64,000 nt of DNA from Bordetella sp. BOR01 (GTDB lineage Bacteria; Pseudomonadota; Gammaproteobacteria; Burkholderiales; Burkholderiaceae_B), in the NCBI RefSeq assembly GCF_019218885.1, contig NZ_JAHUWT010000003.1:310001-374000 (forward strand). The letters are read 5' to 3'. The notes below the pieces were generated by a model. That model was given only the letters and a program-made list of their open reading frames with translations. It ran no database searches and was not told the origin of the DNA. Numbering within the stretch: position 1 is the stretch's first letter; every line of letters starts with the position of its first letter. A program made the translations under genes and the position numbers. Positions 35,234 through 44,656 of the stretch are shown in pieces.

Positions 35234-36817
35234 ATGACCGTGACCGATACCGCTGCCAGCCGCCTGGCCCGTCTACAGGCCCATCCCGCCCTGCTCGCCC
35301 AGACCCTGCGCGGCATCGAAAAAGAAGGGTTGCGAGTCGACACCCGCGGCAAGCTGGCATCCACCGCCCACCCGTCGGGCCTGGGCGCGGCCCTGACCAA
35401 CGAGCACGTCACCACCGATTATTCCGAAGCGCTGCTCGAACTCATCACCGGCACCCACAACCGGGTCGAGCCTTTGCTGGCCGAACTGGAAAACACCCAC
35501 CGGTTCGTCTATAGCGTGCTCGACGGCGAATACATCTGGAACCAATCCATGCCGGCGACGCTGCCCGCCGAAGCCGACATCCCCATCGCCTGGTACGGCA
35601 CGTCCAATACCGGCATGCTCAAGCATGTCTACCGGCGCGGCCTGGCCGAACGTTACGGCAAGGCCATGCAATGCATCGCCGGCGTGCACTACAACTTCTC
35701 GCTGTCCGATGCGGCCTGGGAAACCCTGGACCCCGGCACCCCCAGCGCCCAAGACCGGCGTTCGCGCGGCTATATCGCCCTGATCCGCAATTTCACGCGC
35801 TATTCCTGGCTGCTGATGTACCTGTTCGGCGCCGCGCCGGCACTGTCGCGCAGCTTCATGGGCGATCGTCCGCATCCATTGCAGGCCCTCGATGCCGACA
35901 CCCTGTACCTGCCCCACGCCACCAGCCTGCGCATGAGCGACCTGGGCTACCAGAACAACAACGCACAAGCGCAGCTCAAGCTCTGCTACAACGACCTGGA
36001 AACCTTCCTGGCCCGGCTGTATGGTGCCGTCACGCAGCCCTGGCCCGACTACCAGGCCATCGGCACGCATCGCAACGGCGAATGGATCCAGCTCAACACC
36101 AACGTGCTGCAGATCGAAAACGAGTACTACTCCAGCATCCGCCCCAAGCGCGCCACCGGCCGCGGCGAACGCCCGGTCACGGCGCTGGCCGAACGCGGCG
36201 TGCAATATGTGGAAGTGCGCTGCCTGGACATCGACCCGCAGCAGCCCGCCGGCATCGCCGCCGACACCGCGCGCTTCATGGACGCCTTCCTGCTGTTCTG
36301 TGCAACGTCCGACAGCCCGTTCTTTATGCAGGACGGCTATTGCCAGCGCAGCGCCGACAACTTCTCGGTCGTGGTCAAAGAAGGTCGCAAGCCGGGCCTG
36401 CTGCTCGATCGCGATGGCGCGGCCGTCAGCGTGCCGGCCTGGGGCCACGAACTGCTTGACCAGGTCGCCCCGTACGCCGCGCTATACGACCAGGCGCTGG
36501 GCGGCGACGCCTATGCGCGCGCGCTGCAAGCCCAGCGCGCCAAGCTCGACCATCCCGACGCTACGCCCTCGGCGCGCCTGCTGGCCGACCTGCGCGACGG
36601 CGGCATCTCGTTCCACGACTATTCGCTGCAACTCAGCCGCCAGCACGCCCAGACGCTGCGCGCCCAGGCGCTGCCCGCCGATGTCGCCGCCAGCTATGCC
36701 GAAACCGCACGCCGGTCGCATGCCCAGCAAGCAACGCTGGAACAAACCGACGACGTCGATTTCGACACCTACGTGGCGCGCTATCACGCCGCGCTGAAGG
36801 CACCGGGCCAATCCTGA
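35234..36817 (+). CDS. gshA: Glutamate-cysteine ligase
   Basis: First step of glutathione synthesis: ATP-dependent formation of gamma-glutamylcysteine. The 527-residue chain is of the gammaproteobacterial type (E. coli 518). Typical blocks are RGIEKEGLRVDTRGKLA near residue 25, TTDYSEALLELITG, WNQSMPATLP, IAGVHYNFSL, GYQNNNAQ, IQIENEYYS-like LQIENEYYSSIRPKR and YVEVRCLDIDPQQPAGI. Two short bases CT before AGAATATCGATATG give little Shine-Dalgarno support, but the N-terminal similarity fixes the start. It is monocistronic here. Confidence 0.95.
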   Translation: MTVTDTAASRLARLQAHPALLAQTLRGIEKEGLRVDTRGKLASTAHPSGLGAALTNEHVTTDYSEALLELITGTHNRVEPLLAELENTHRFVYSVLDGEYIWNQSMPATLPAEADIPIAWYGTSNTGMLKHVYRRGLAERYGKAMQCIAGVHYNFSLSDAAWETLDPGTPSAQDRRSRGYIALIRNFTRYSWLLMYLFGAAPALSRSFMGDRPHPLQALDADTLYLPHATSLRMSDLGYQNNNAQAQLKLCYNDLETFLARLYGAVTQPWPDYQAIGTHRNGEWIQLNTNVLQIENEYYSSIRPKRATGRGERPVTALAERGVQYVEVRCLDIDPQQPAGIAADTARFMDAFLLFCATSDSPFFMQDGYCQRSADNFSVVVKEGRKPGLLLDRDGAAVSVPAWGHELLDQVAPYAALYDQALGGDAYARALQAQRAKLDHPDATPSARLLADLRDGGISFHDYSLQLSRQHAQTLRAQALPADVAASYAETARRSHAQQATLEQTDDVDFDTYVARYHAALKAPGQS

Positions 36818-36920
36818 TACAGCGCGTTTCCATCCAGGCCGCGTAAAGGCGTATCGTTGGGGTTTCCGCCCGCCGCGCGCGGCGCCACGCGACGGGCTGC
36901 CCTCTGCCAGGAGGCTGCCC

Positions 36921-37439
36921 ATGCCACGCCACCTTGTCCTGATTTTGTCGGCCGCGTTGCTGGGCCTGGCCGGCGTCGTGCCTGCCGCCCCGCCCCTTCA
37001 GGCAGTCGACACCATCGACCTCGAGCGGTACGCCGGCAAGTGGTATGAAATCGCCCGGCTGCCCACCCCCTTGCAGCGGCTGTGCGTGGACGATGCCACG
37101 GTTGAATACACCGTTGCCCCGCAAGGCGCATTGCATATCAACAACCGCTGCCGCACCAAAGACGGCAGCATCGCCGCGGTATCGGGGCTGGCCACCCAGC
37201 ACGAGGGCGCCACCGGCGCACAGTACCAGGCCGACTTCCTGCAACCGGCCACGCAGTACTGGATCATCGGGCTGGACAGCGACTACCGCTGGGCCGTGAT
37301 CGGCGGCCCCGAGCGCAAGACCCTGTGGATTCTTGCGCGCACGCCGCAATTGCCGCCCGAACAACTCGAACAGGCCTTGCAGGCCGCGCGCGCGCAAGGC
37401 TATACGCTGGACGAACTGCAATACACGCCGCAACACTAG
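36921..37439 (+). CDS. blc: Bacterial lipocalin (Blc-like)
   Basis: Periplasmic or outer-membrane-facing lipid-binding beta-barrel, 172 residues. A Sec leader ends around GVVPAAPPLQA, without the lipobox of E. coli Blc. The lipocalin signature is complete: VDTIDLERYAGKWYEIARLP (SCR1, with GxW), the middle NRCRTKDGSI with a cysteine pair possible to RLCVDDA, YWIIGLDSDYRWAVIGGPERKTLWILAR (SCR2/3 with TDPDY replaced by LDSDY). AGGAGG precedes the ATG. Roles in membrane lipid maintenance are known for the family. Confidence 0.92.
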   Translation: MPRHLVLILSAALLGLAGVVPAAPPLQAVDTIDLERYAGKWYEIARLPTPLQRLCVDDATVEYTVAPQGALHINNRCRTKDGSIAAVSGLATQHEGATGAQYQADFLQPATQYWIIGLDSDYRWAVIGGPERKTLWILARTPQLPPEQLEQALQAARAQGYTLDELQYTPQH

Positions 37440-37457
37440 GCGGGCCGGCCGCAGCGC

Positions 37458-38399
37458 TCATTGCAAAGGCGCCGGCCGCAACCAATCGCGATGATGCTGC
37501 TCGATATGTTCCTGTACAAAGCCCGCCAACGCGCGCGTGGCCATCGACGGAAAGCGGTTGGGCGCGGTCAGCAGGTAGATGCCGTTGCCTACCCCTTCAG
37601 GCTCGAACTCGGGCAGCACTTCGCGCAACTGCCCGTCGCGTAACTGGTTCCATACGGCGTAGCGCGGCAACAGCGCCACGCCCAGTCCAGCCAGCACGGC
37701 CTCTCGCAGAAAGGGGTAGTCGCCCGATTGCAGGCGCGGCGCCACGCGCAAGATCAACGGATCGCCGTGCGCATGCTTCAGGCGCAAGTCGAAGCGACGG
37801 CCCAGCGATTGCGGCGCAATCAACGAACAACGCCCCAGCTGATCCAGCGTCAGCACCGGCCGGCCATCCAGCAAGAAAGCCGGGGCTGCGCACAGGCTCC
37901 ACTGGATGCTGCACAGGCGCCGTGCCACATGGTCTTCGGGCGGGGCCGACGTGATCTTCAGCGCCAGATCGACCTCGGCCGACACCAGGTCGCCGATGTT
38001 GTCGTTGATGTGCACGCACAAGGCGATATCGGGATAGCGCCGCGTGAACTCCAACAGCACCGGCGCCAGATACAAATGGCCCAGCCCGGTTGGCAGGCGT
38101 ATGCGCACGTCGCCGCGCACCGTACCGCCCAGGCTGTCGATCGACGACTGGGCCGCGCGCATCTCATCCAGCAGACGCACACCGTGCTGGTACAGCAGGC
38201 GGCCGGCCTGGGTCAGTTCCACATGGCGAGTAGTACGGCGCAGCAACTGCGCCCCCAGCGCCAGTTCCAGGCGCTTGAGCCGATGCGACATGTTCGAACG
38301 CGTCATGCCGCAACGCTGCGCCGCCGCACTGAGATTGCGCGACTCGACCATGGCTACGAACAGCCTGACCAAGTTCAGGTCCGGGATATTGTCAAACAT
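37458..38399 (-). CDS. LysR-family regulator
   Basis: Regulator of 313 residues with HTH NLVRLFVAMVESRNLSAAAQ and RCGMTRSNMSHRLKRLELAL (about residues 8-47), then LLRRTTRHVELTQAGRLLYQHG. The effector domain has GDVRIRLPTGLGHLYLAPVL and AVLAGLGVALLPRYAVW, the pattern of the ArgP/CrgA-like subgroup. It is divergent from a CoA-transferase/oxidoreductase/Bug operon with a 90-base gap, which it probably controls. It ends 15 bases from the convergent lipocalin. Confidence 0.92.
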   Translation of the reverse strand: MFDNIPDLNLVRLFVAMVESRNLSAAAQRCGMTRSNMSHRLKRLELALGAQLLRRTTRHVELTQAGRLLYQHGVRLLDEMRAAQSSIDSLGGTVRGDVRIRLPTGLGHLYLAPVLLEFTRRYPDIALCVHINDNIGDLVSAEVDLALKITSAPPEDHVARRLCSIQWSLCAAPAFLLDGRPVLTLDQLGRCSLIAPQSLGRRFDLRLKHAHGDPLILRVAPRLQSGDYPFLREAVLAGLGVALLPRYAVWNQLRDGQLREVLPEFEPEGVGNGIYLLTAPNRFPSMATRALAGFVQEHIEQHHRDWLRPAPLQ

Positions 38400-38489
38400 C
38401 GTTCACCATTGCAGGCACAGACACATGCATTGTCAAGCGCGATGGGGCTGCCTACCATCGGTGGATACACCCACTTCCCGTTGCACCCC

Positions 38490-39692
38490 ATGCCTGCCTG
38501 CTCATCCGCTTCCCCGGCACTGCCCTTTGCGGGCTTGCGCATCCTGGATATCAGCCAGGGAATCGCCGGCCCCTATTGCGCACAGATCCTGTGGCAACAA
38601 GGCGCCGATGTGGTCAAGGTCGAACCGCCTGATGGCGACTGGGGCCGGCACGTAGGCGTGCTGCGCGGCGCGCACAGTGCCCTGTCGATCGCCTACAACG
38701 CCGGCAAGCGGGGCCTGTGCCTGGACGCCCGCTCCCCGCGCGGCAAGGCCCTGCTGGGGCAGTTGGCGCGCCAGGCCGACGTGTTGATCCAGAACTTCCG
38801 GCCCGGCGTGGCCGCGCGTATCGGCGTGGACTATGCCGGGCTGGCGGCCGATCGGCCCGAATTGGTGTACGTGTCGATCAGCGGCTATGGCCAGGACGGC
38901 CCGTATGCCAATGCCCCGGCTTCGGATTCGGTAATGCAGGCCGACAGCGCGCTGATGGTCGCCAATCAGTCGCCCGACGGCGAACCGCGCCGCATCGGCC
39001 TGCTGATGGCCGACATCGCCACCGCACTGTACGCGGTCCAGGCCACCAGTGCGGCGCTGTACCGGCAGGCGCGCGGCCACGGCGGCACCCACGTCGAACT
39101 GAGCCTGCTGCATGCCTGCGCCGCCCTGCAGGTCAATGACATCGTGGCGCATGCCATAGCCGGCGCGCGCGTGGCCGGACCGGTCAGCGCCCCCAATGGG
39201 GTGTTCGACACCGCCGATGGGCAGTTGTCGGTACTGGCCCTGAACAACGACCAGTTCGCCCGGCTGTGCCGTGCCCTGGACCGCCCGCAGTGGCTGGCCG
39301 ACCCCGCGTACGCGGACAATGCCAGCCGGATGGCCCGGCGCGACATCCTGCACGGCGAGCTTGCCGCGCAACTGCGCCAACAGTCCTCGGCCTACTGGAT
39401 CGAACGGCTGGCCCGCGAAGATGTGCTGCACGCCAGCGTGCGCGACTACGACGACCTGGCCGCCCACCCGCAGGCGCGCCACCTGGGCCTGTTCGAACCG
39501 CTGGCGCAACCCGGCGGCCCGCCGCTGCCCTACGCGCGCGCGCCCGGCCTGCCCGGCAGCCGGTCCTTGGCCGCCGCGCCAGCCATCGGCGAGCATTCCC
39601 GGGAAGTCCTTACCGACTGGGGCCTGTCCAGCGCCGATATCGACGCGCTGCTGCAAGCCGGCATCGTGCGGCAGGCGGAGCAGCCGGCATGA
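38490..39692 (+). CDS. Family III (CaiB/BaiF) CoA-transferase
   Basis: Transfers CoA between an acyl-CoA and a carboxylic acid. The 400-residue product has the family fold: GLRILDISQGIAGPYCAQIL, GADVVKVEPPDGDWGR, LIQNFRPGVAARIGVDYAGL, and the aspartate that forms the acyl-anhydride, Asp175 in GLLMADIATALYAV. The C-terminal LAAQLRQQSSAYWIERLARE is also usual. It is the first gene of a three-gene operon and ends in ATGA overlapping the next gene. The acid substrate is unknown and may be the ligand of the Bug receptor two genes on. Confidence 0.92.
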   Translation: MPACSSASPALPFAGLRILDISQGIAGPYCAQILWQQGADVVKVEPPDGDWGRHVGVLRGAHSALSIAYNAGKRGLCLDARSPRGKALLGQLARQADVLIQNFRPGVAARIGVDYAGLAADRPELVYVSISGYGQDGPYANAPASDSVMQADSALMVANQSPDGEPRRIGLLMADIATALYAVQATSAALYRQARGHGGTHVELSLLHACAALQVNDIVAHAIAGARVAGPVSAPNGVFDTADGQLSVLALNNDQFARLCRALDRPQWLADPAYADNASRMARRDILHGELAAQLRQQSSAYWIERLAREDVLHASVRDYDDLAAHPQARHLGLFEPLAQPGGPPLPYARAPGLPGSRSLAAAPAIGEHSREVLTDWGLSSADIDALLQAGIVRQAEQPA

Positions 39693-40693
39693 TGCGCGCC
39701 CTGCTCTGCGAGCGCCACGGCCCGGTACGGGACGTGGCATGGCGCGACATCGACGATGCGCCCGCGCCAGGCCCGCACGAAATCACCATCGAGATCGACC
39801 ATGCCAGTGTCAGCCATGCGACGCGCCTGCTGATCGAAGGCAGTTACCAAAGCCGGCCACCGCTGCCCTTCGTGCCAGGCACCGAAGCCGTGGGCCGCAT
39901 TGTCGCCCGCGGCACGGCCGTCTCGCGGCTGGCCGCGGGAGACCGCGTGGTGGCCGTGTCGCGCTGGGGCTGCTATGCGCAGCGCCTGACCTTGCCCGAA
40001 TACACCGTGTATCGGGTGCCGGACGGCCTGGACGCGCTGACGGCGCTACCCGTGCCGATCTCGTACGGCACGGCCTACACCGCGTTGCTATGGCGCGCCG
40101 CCCTGCAGCCGGGCGACGCGGTCCTGGTTCTGGGCGCGGGCTCGGGCGTGGGCCTGGCCGCCGTCGAAATCGCCGCCCTGCTGGGCGCCACCGTGATCGC
40201 CTGCGCCAGCACCGAAGCCAAGCGCCAGGCCGCACGCCAGGCCGGAGCCGCTTATGCGTTGGCCGCCGACGCGGACCTGGCCAACCAGGTCAAGGCCTGC
40301 ACCGGGGGGGTGGGTGCCGACATCGTCTTCGACGCGGTGGGCGGCCCAGCCTTCGAGCACAGCGTGCGCGCGGCCGCGGCCAATGCGCGCATGCTGTCCA
40401 TCGGCTTTGCCGGCGGACAGGTACCGGCCGTGCCGCTGAACCTGCTGCTGGTCAAGAACATCGCCTTGCATGGCTTCTTCTATGGCCGCTACCTGGGCTG
40501 GACCCCGGCCGACGAACGCATCGTGCACGCCCCGGCGTTGCAGCGCTGCATGCACACTTTGCTGGACTGGGCCCGCGCACAGCGGATCCGGCCTGCTGTC
40601 ACGGCGGTGTATCCGGCCGCCGATCTTGCCGCCGCCCTGGCCGCGCTGGAAACCCGGCGCGTCATCGGCAAAGTGGCACTCAAAATAAAATAG
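39689..40693 (+). CDS. NADPH:quinone oxidoreductase-like MDR protein
   Basis: Zinc-independent medium-chain reductase of 334 residues. It has a GroES-like N-terminal domain (PFVPGTEAVGRIVARG), the nucleotide motif VLVLGAGSGVGLAAVEIAALLGA (about residues 145-167, AxGxxG type) and GGVGADIVFDAVGG. No zinc ligands are present. Relatives reduce quinones or act on enoyl-CoA esters. It is coupled to the CoA-transferase by a four-base overlap, which suggests reduction of the CoA ester produced by it, although this is inference. The start has a tandem ATGATG. Confidence 0.88.
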   Translation: MMRALLCERHGPVRDVAWRDIDDAPAPGPHEITIEIDHASVSHATRLLIEGSYQSRPPLPFVPGTEAVGRIVARGTAVSRLAAGDRVVAVSRWGCYAQRLTLPEYTVYRVPDGLDALTALPVPISYGTAYTALLWRAALQPGDAVLVLGAGSGVGLAAVEIAALLGATVIACASTEAKRQAARQAGAAYALAADADLANQVKACTGGVGADIVFDAVGGPAFEHSVRAAAANARMLSIGFAGGQVPAVPLNLLLVKNIALHGFFYGRYLGWTPADERIVHAPALQRCMHTLLDWARAQRIRPAVTAVYPAADLAAALAALETRRVIGKVALKIK

Positions 40694-40703
40694 GAGACAC
40701 CCC

Positions 40704-41690
40704 ATGCTTGCCTTGCTGCACCCCTTGCACCGTACCGCGGCTATGACCCTGGCGCTGGCCTGCCTGGCGACCGGTGCGCCGGCGGCCCGCGCCGCCAGCG
40801 ACTTTCCCACCCGCTCCATCACCATGGTGGTGCCGTATCCGCCCGGTGGCCCCACCGATACCGTGTCGCGCCTGGTGGCCGCCGAAATGTCCAAGACCAT
40901 AGGCCAGAACGTGGTGGTCGAGAACAAGCCCGGCGCCAGCGGCATGATAGGCGCCGACCTGGTGGCGCGCGCCAAGCCCGATGGCTATACCTTCCTGGCC
41001 AATGCGTCGCTGCACGTCATCAACCCCTATTTGTACAAGTCGATGCGCTACGACTCGTTCAAAGACTTCGCGCCCATCACCCAGTTGGCCGATGTGCCAC
41101 TGGTGCTGGTGGTACCCGAGAGCTCCAGCGTGCGCACCGTGCAAGACCTGGTAAAGCTGGGCAAGACGCGTCCACTGAACTTTGGTTCGGCCGGCACCGC
41201 ATCGGCACAGCAGCTGGCCGGCGAATCGTTCAAGGTGCGCAGCGGCCTGGCCATGCAGCACGTGCCCTACAAAGGCAGCGCGCCCGCGCTGACCGACCTG
41301 GTGGGAGGGCAGATTCAACTGATGTTCGATTCGATGCCCTCGGCCATGCCCTTCATCAAATCGGGCAAGCTGCGCGCCGTGGCGGTCACCACCCCGCAAC
41401 GGGTAGACGAGCTGGCCAACATTCCCACCATGGCCGAGTCCGGCTTTCCGGGCTTTGACATCAGCACCTGGTATGGCCTGTGGGCGCCGGCGGGCACGCC
41501 GCCCGAGATCGTGGCCAAGCTCTCACAGCACGCAGCGCGCGCGTTGAAGCAGCCGGGCCTGGTCAGCCAGTACGCCAGCCTGGGCGCCAAGCCGGTGGGT
41601 TCGGACCCGCAAACCTTTGCCCGCTTCACTGAATCCGAAGGCAAGAAGTGGCGCGACATCGTCACGGCCGCGCAGATCCAGCCCCAATAG
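40704..41690 (+). CDS. Bug/TctC-family periplasmic solute receptor
   Basis: Receptor of 328 residues, with TAGGAGACACCCC before the ATG. The Sec leader ends APAARA/ASDFPTRS. The Bug signature SITMVVPYPPGGPTDTVSR, VVVENKPGASGMIGADLV and MQHVPYKGSAPALTDLVGG are all canonical. It closes the CoA-transferase operon, so its ligand is probably an organic acid activated by the first gene product. It ends 15 bases from the convergent GH15 gene. Confidence 0.92.
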   Translation: MLALLHPLHRTAAMTLALACLATGAPAARAASDFPTRSITMVVPYPPGGPTDTVSRLVAAEMSKTIGQNVVVENKPGASGMIGADLVARAKPDGYTFLANASLHVINPYLYKSMRYDSFKDFAPITQLADVPLVLVVPESSSVRTVQDLVKLGKTRPLNFGSAGTASAQQLAGESFKVRSGLAMQHVPYKGSAPALTDLVGGQIQLMFDSMPSAMPFIKSGKLRAVAVTTPQRVDELANIPTMAESGFPGFDISTWYGLWAPAGTPPEIVAKLSQHAARALKQPGLVSQYASLGAKPVGSDPQTFARFTESEGKKWRDIVTAAQIQPQ

Positions 41691-41705
41691 CGCCCAAATC
41701 GGTGG

Positions 41706-43526
41706 TCAGTCGCGCGGCGCGTCGCTTGACGAGCGCTGGCGCGCCGTGCCGCCGGCCGCACTGAGGTTGTACGCCGTATTCACCAGCCCGATGTGCGAGA
41801 ACCCCTGCGGGAAATTGCCCACCAGCCGCTTGCGCACCACGTCGTATTCCTCGGCCAGCAGGCCCAGGTCATTGCGCAGCGACAGCAAGTGGTCGAACAG
41901 CTGCGTGGCATCATCCAGGCGGCCCTGCATGATGTAGGCATCGGCCAGCCAGAAACTGCAGGCCAGGAACACCCCCTCGTCGCCCGGCAGGCCATCATCG
42001 CTGTGCACGGTGCTATAGCGCAGCAACAGCCCATCGCGCAGCAAATCGTTCTCGATGGCCTTGACGGTGCCTGTCACGCGCGCATCGTCAGGCGGCAGGA
42101 AACCCACCTGCGGAATCAGCAGCAGGCTGGCATCCAGCGCCGTGCCGCCGTAATACTGCACAAAAGTATTGCGTTTCGCATCGTAGCCGTTGGTGCAGAT
42201 ATCGTTGCGTATCGTCTGGCTCAGCGCGCGCCAGCGGTCCACCGGGCCGTCCAACCCGAAGCGTTCGCACGACTTGATGGTGCGATCCAGCGCCACCCAG
42301 CACATCAGCCGCGAATGCGTGAAGGCGCGGCGCGGCCCGCGCATTTCCCATATGCCGTGGTCGGGCTGGTTCCACCATTGCTCCAGCGGCTTGAGCAACA
42401 CCTTCTGCATGCGCCAGGCTTCGGCCAGCGGCGCCAGGTCGGCCATGCGGCCGGCGTGCAGCGTCTCGATCAGTTCGCCGTACACGTCCAACTGCATCTG
42501 CCCAGCCGCGGCGTTGCCGATGCGGACCGGCGCGCTGCCTTCATAGCCGGGCAACCACGGGATCTCATGCTCGGGCAACCAACGTTCGCCGGCAATGCCG
42601 TACATGATCTGCAGTTGATTGGGGTGGCCGGCCGCCGCGCGCAGCAGCCATTGCCGCCAGGCTTCGGCCTCTTCGCGATAGCCGGCGTTCAGCAGCGCAT
42701 ACAGTGTCAGCGCCGAATCGCGCAGCCAGCAATGGCGGTAGTCCCAGTTGCGGCTGCCGCCCAGTTGCTCCGGCAACGACGTGGTGGGCGCGGCCACGAT
42801 GCCGCCGGTGGGCTGGAAGGTCAGCAGCTTCAGCGTGATCAGCGATCGCACCACCGCGTCACGCCGCGTGCCGGGGCCGTTTTCCCAGCGGCAGCGCTTG
42901 GCCCATTCATGCCACCACGCAATGGTGCGATCCATGCTTTCCAGGCGGTCGGGTACGAAATGCGGCGTCCGGTGCGACCGGTGATACGACAGGGTGAATG
43001 GCACGGTCTGGCCTTCCTGCACCGTGAAGCTGGCCACGCTTCTCATGTCCCGCCCTTCCAGCGGCACCGCCGTGTGCAGCTCGACCGCGTCCGGCCCGGC
43101 AATGGCGCTCAGCCCGTAGTCGCGGCGCCGCACCCACGGCACGGCCTGCCCGTAGTTGAAGCGCAGCGTCAGCTCCATCTGCATGTCCACGCGACCCGAC
43201 TCGCCGCGCACGATGCGCACGACATCGGCGCGCTCGTCATCACCGCTCAAGGGCATGAAGTCGTATACGAGCACCGTGCCCGTGGCGGTTTCATGGCGCG
43301 TTTCCAGCACTGCAGTATCGGGCAGGTAGCGGCGCGTGGCCGGCGCACCCGGCTGCTGCGGCGCCAGCAGCCAGCGGCCATGGCTATCGTCGCCCAGCAG
43401 CGCCGCAAAGCAGGCCGGCGAATCGAAATGCGGCAGGCACAGCCAGTCGATCGAGCCATCGCGCCCCACCAGCGCGGCCGACAGCATGTTGCCGATCAGT
43501 CCGTAGTCTTCGATAAGCTTGGACAT
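41706..43526 (-). CDS. Glycoside hydrolase family 15 (glucoamylase/trehalase-like)
   Basis: Cytoplasmic inverting glucosidase of 606 residues. The N-terminal beta-domain begins LIEDYGLIGNMLSAALVGRD and includes IDWLCLPHFDSPACFAALLG. The (alpha/alpha)6 domain has RHCWLRDSALTLYALLNAGY, the region of the catalytic acid ELIETLHAGRMADLAP, and the catalytic base in GLLAEEYDVV near residue 560. No signal peptide is visible. Bacterial relatives hydrolyse trehalose or alpha-1,4-glucans. It follows an SDR gene by five bases on the same strand, so released glucose may be oxidised by that neighbour. Confidence 0.88.
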   Translation of the reverse strand: MSKLIEDYGLIGNMLSAALVGRDGSIDWLCLPHFDSPACFAALLGDDSHGRWLLAPQQPGAPATRRYLPDTAVLETRHETATGTVLVYDFMPLSGDDERADVVRIVRGESGRVDMQMELTLRFNYGQAVPWVRRRDYGLSAIAGPDAVELHTAVPLEGRDMRSVASFTVQEGQTVPFTLSYHRSHRTPHFVPDRLESMDRTIAWWHEWAKRCRWENGPGTRRDAVVRSLITLKLLTFQPTGGIVAAPTTSLPEQLGGSRNWDYRHCWLRDSALTLYALLNAGYREEAEAWRQWLLRAAAGHPNQLQIMYGIAGERWLPEHEIPWLPGYEGSAPVRIGNAAAGQMQLDVYGELIETLHAGRMADLAPLAEAWRMQKVLLKPLEQWWNQPDHGIWEMRGPRRAFTHSRLMCWVALDRTIKSCERFGLDGPVDRWRALSQTIRNDICTNGYDAKRNTFVQYYGGTALDASLLLIPQVGFLPPDDARVTGTVKAIENDLLRDGLLLRYSTVHSDDGLPGDEGVFLACSFWLADAYIMQGRLDDATQLFDHLLSLRNDLGLLAEEYDVVRKRLVGNFPQGFSHIGLVNTAYNLSAAGGTARQRSSSDAPRD

Positions 43527-43531
43527 CGCGC

Positions 43532-44350
43532 TCAACCCGCACCGCGAAATGCGGGGTACAGCGTCATGCCGCCGTCCACAAACAAGGTCGAGCCGGTCAC
43601 GTAGTCGGAATCGTCGCTGGCCAGCCAGGCCACCGCGCGCGCTACATCGTCCGGCTCGCCGATGCGCCCGTAGGGAATCAACTTCAGCAGCGATGCCAGG
43701 CTTTCCGGGGTATTCCAGGCCGGGGCGTTGATGGGCGTGCGGATCGCCCCCGGCGCCACCGAATTGACGCGGATCTTCATGGGTGCCAGTTCCTGTGCCA
43801 GCGATTGCATCAGCAACGACACACCGCCTTTCGAGGCCGCGTAGTTGGCCTGGAACGCCCACGGGATGACTTCATGCACCGAGCTGATGAAAATGATCTT
43901 GCCCGCCGCGGCATCGGCCGGCGGCTTGGGCTGGCGGTTCAGGAAGGCGCGCGCCGCGGCGCGCGCGCACAGGAACTGGCCGGTCAGGTTGACGTCGATG
44001 ACCTGCTGCCACTGCGCCAGCGTCATGTCCTGGATGGCGGCCGGCTGCTCGATGCCGGCGTTATTGACCAGGATGTCGATACCCTGGAAATGGTCTTGCG
44101 CCGCGCGAAACAGTTGTTCCACGTCGTCTTCGCGGCTGATGTCGGCGGCTGCCGCGACGGCGGCGCCTCCGGCACCCGAGATGGCATCCACCACTTGCGC
44201 GGCGCGCCGCGCGGAATCTTCATTGGGGCGATGGTTCACCACCACCCGTGCGCCCGCCGCCGCCAGTTCCAGCGCGATGCCCTTGCCGATGCCCGAGTTG
44301 GCCCCGGTGACGATGGCAACGCGCCCAGACAGATCTACTGCATGCCGCAT
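43532..44350 (-). CDS. SDR oxidoreductase, glucose 1-dehydrogenase-like
   Basis: Classical short-chain dehydrogenase of 272 residues. Cofactor loop VTGANSGIGKGIALELA is at about residues 14-30 and is followed by NHRPNEDS, consistent with NADP or dual use. NNAG is in DILVNNAGIEQPA, the catalytic serine in FISSVHEVIPW, and the tyrosine/lysine pair in YAASKGGVSLL. The C-terminal YVTGSTLFVDGGMTLYP is also typical of glucose 1-dehydrogenases. Being first in a two-gene unit with GH15 supports a sugar substrate. Confidence 0.85.
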   Translation of the reverse strand: MRHAVDLSGRVAIVTGANSGIGKGIALELAAAGARVVVNHRPNEDSARRAAQVVDAISGAGGAAVAAAADISREDDVEQLFRAAQDHFQGIDILVNNAGIEQPAAIQDMTLAQWQQVIDVNLTGQFLCARAAARAFLNRQPKPPADAAAGKIIFISSVHEVIPWAFQANYAASKGGVSLLMQSLAQELAPMKIRVNSVAPGAIRTPINAPAWNTPESLASLLKLIPYGRIGEPDDVARAVAWLASDDSDYVTGSTLFVDGGMTLYPAFRGAG

Positions 44351-44656
44351 GCTGCTCTCCTTGCGGCGCGCGGAGACTGGATCTCGTGGGCGCCGCTTGT
44401 CGATAGCCAGGCCCCAGCTTAGACCCTGATGCGGCCCCGGTCCAACCCGGCCCCGTGCTGCCCGGGGCCGCGAAGCAAAATTCTTGCTTGCCGCCGGGCT
44501 TGCCCGAAGGAAAAAAAATCCCCGGCCTGTGCCGGGGAAAATGACTTCAAGACTCTGCTTCAGGCCGCTCTAGCCTCATAGCGGCACAATTCTGGCACAA
44601 ATACGAATAAATATCAATATCAACTAAAGAGCAGGCGGGCGGACACTGGCGCCCAG
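44351..44656. other. 306-base spacer between two minus-strand genes
   Basis: The spacer separates the SDR gene start from the flavin monooxygenase stop. It contains a strong minus-strand terminator (given separately) and an AT-rich stretch ACAAATACGAATAAATATCAATATCAAC at about 44595-44625, which I do not interpret further. No tRNA-like fold or open frame with coding character was found. Confidence 0.5.
44511..44538 (-). terminator. Intrinsic terminator after the flavin monooxygenase gene
   Basis: Read on the minus strand it is TCCCCGGC-acag-GCCGGGGA followed by eight T: a perfect 8-bp stem with a four-base loop and a U-tract, the textbook form. It lies about 120 bases beyond the stop of the monooxygenase gene and ahead of the SDR-GH15 unit, so it separates the two transcription units. 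Confidence 0.9.

Noticed and set aside
44560-44640. tRNA-like or small RNA fold in the spacer before the flavin monooxygenase
   Set aside because: No acceptor/TpsiC pairing could be drawn. The region is just AT-rich with a repeated TGGCACAA-like word.
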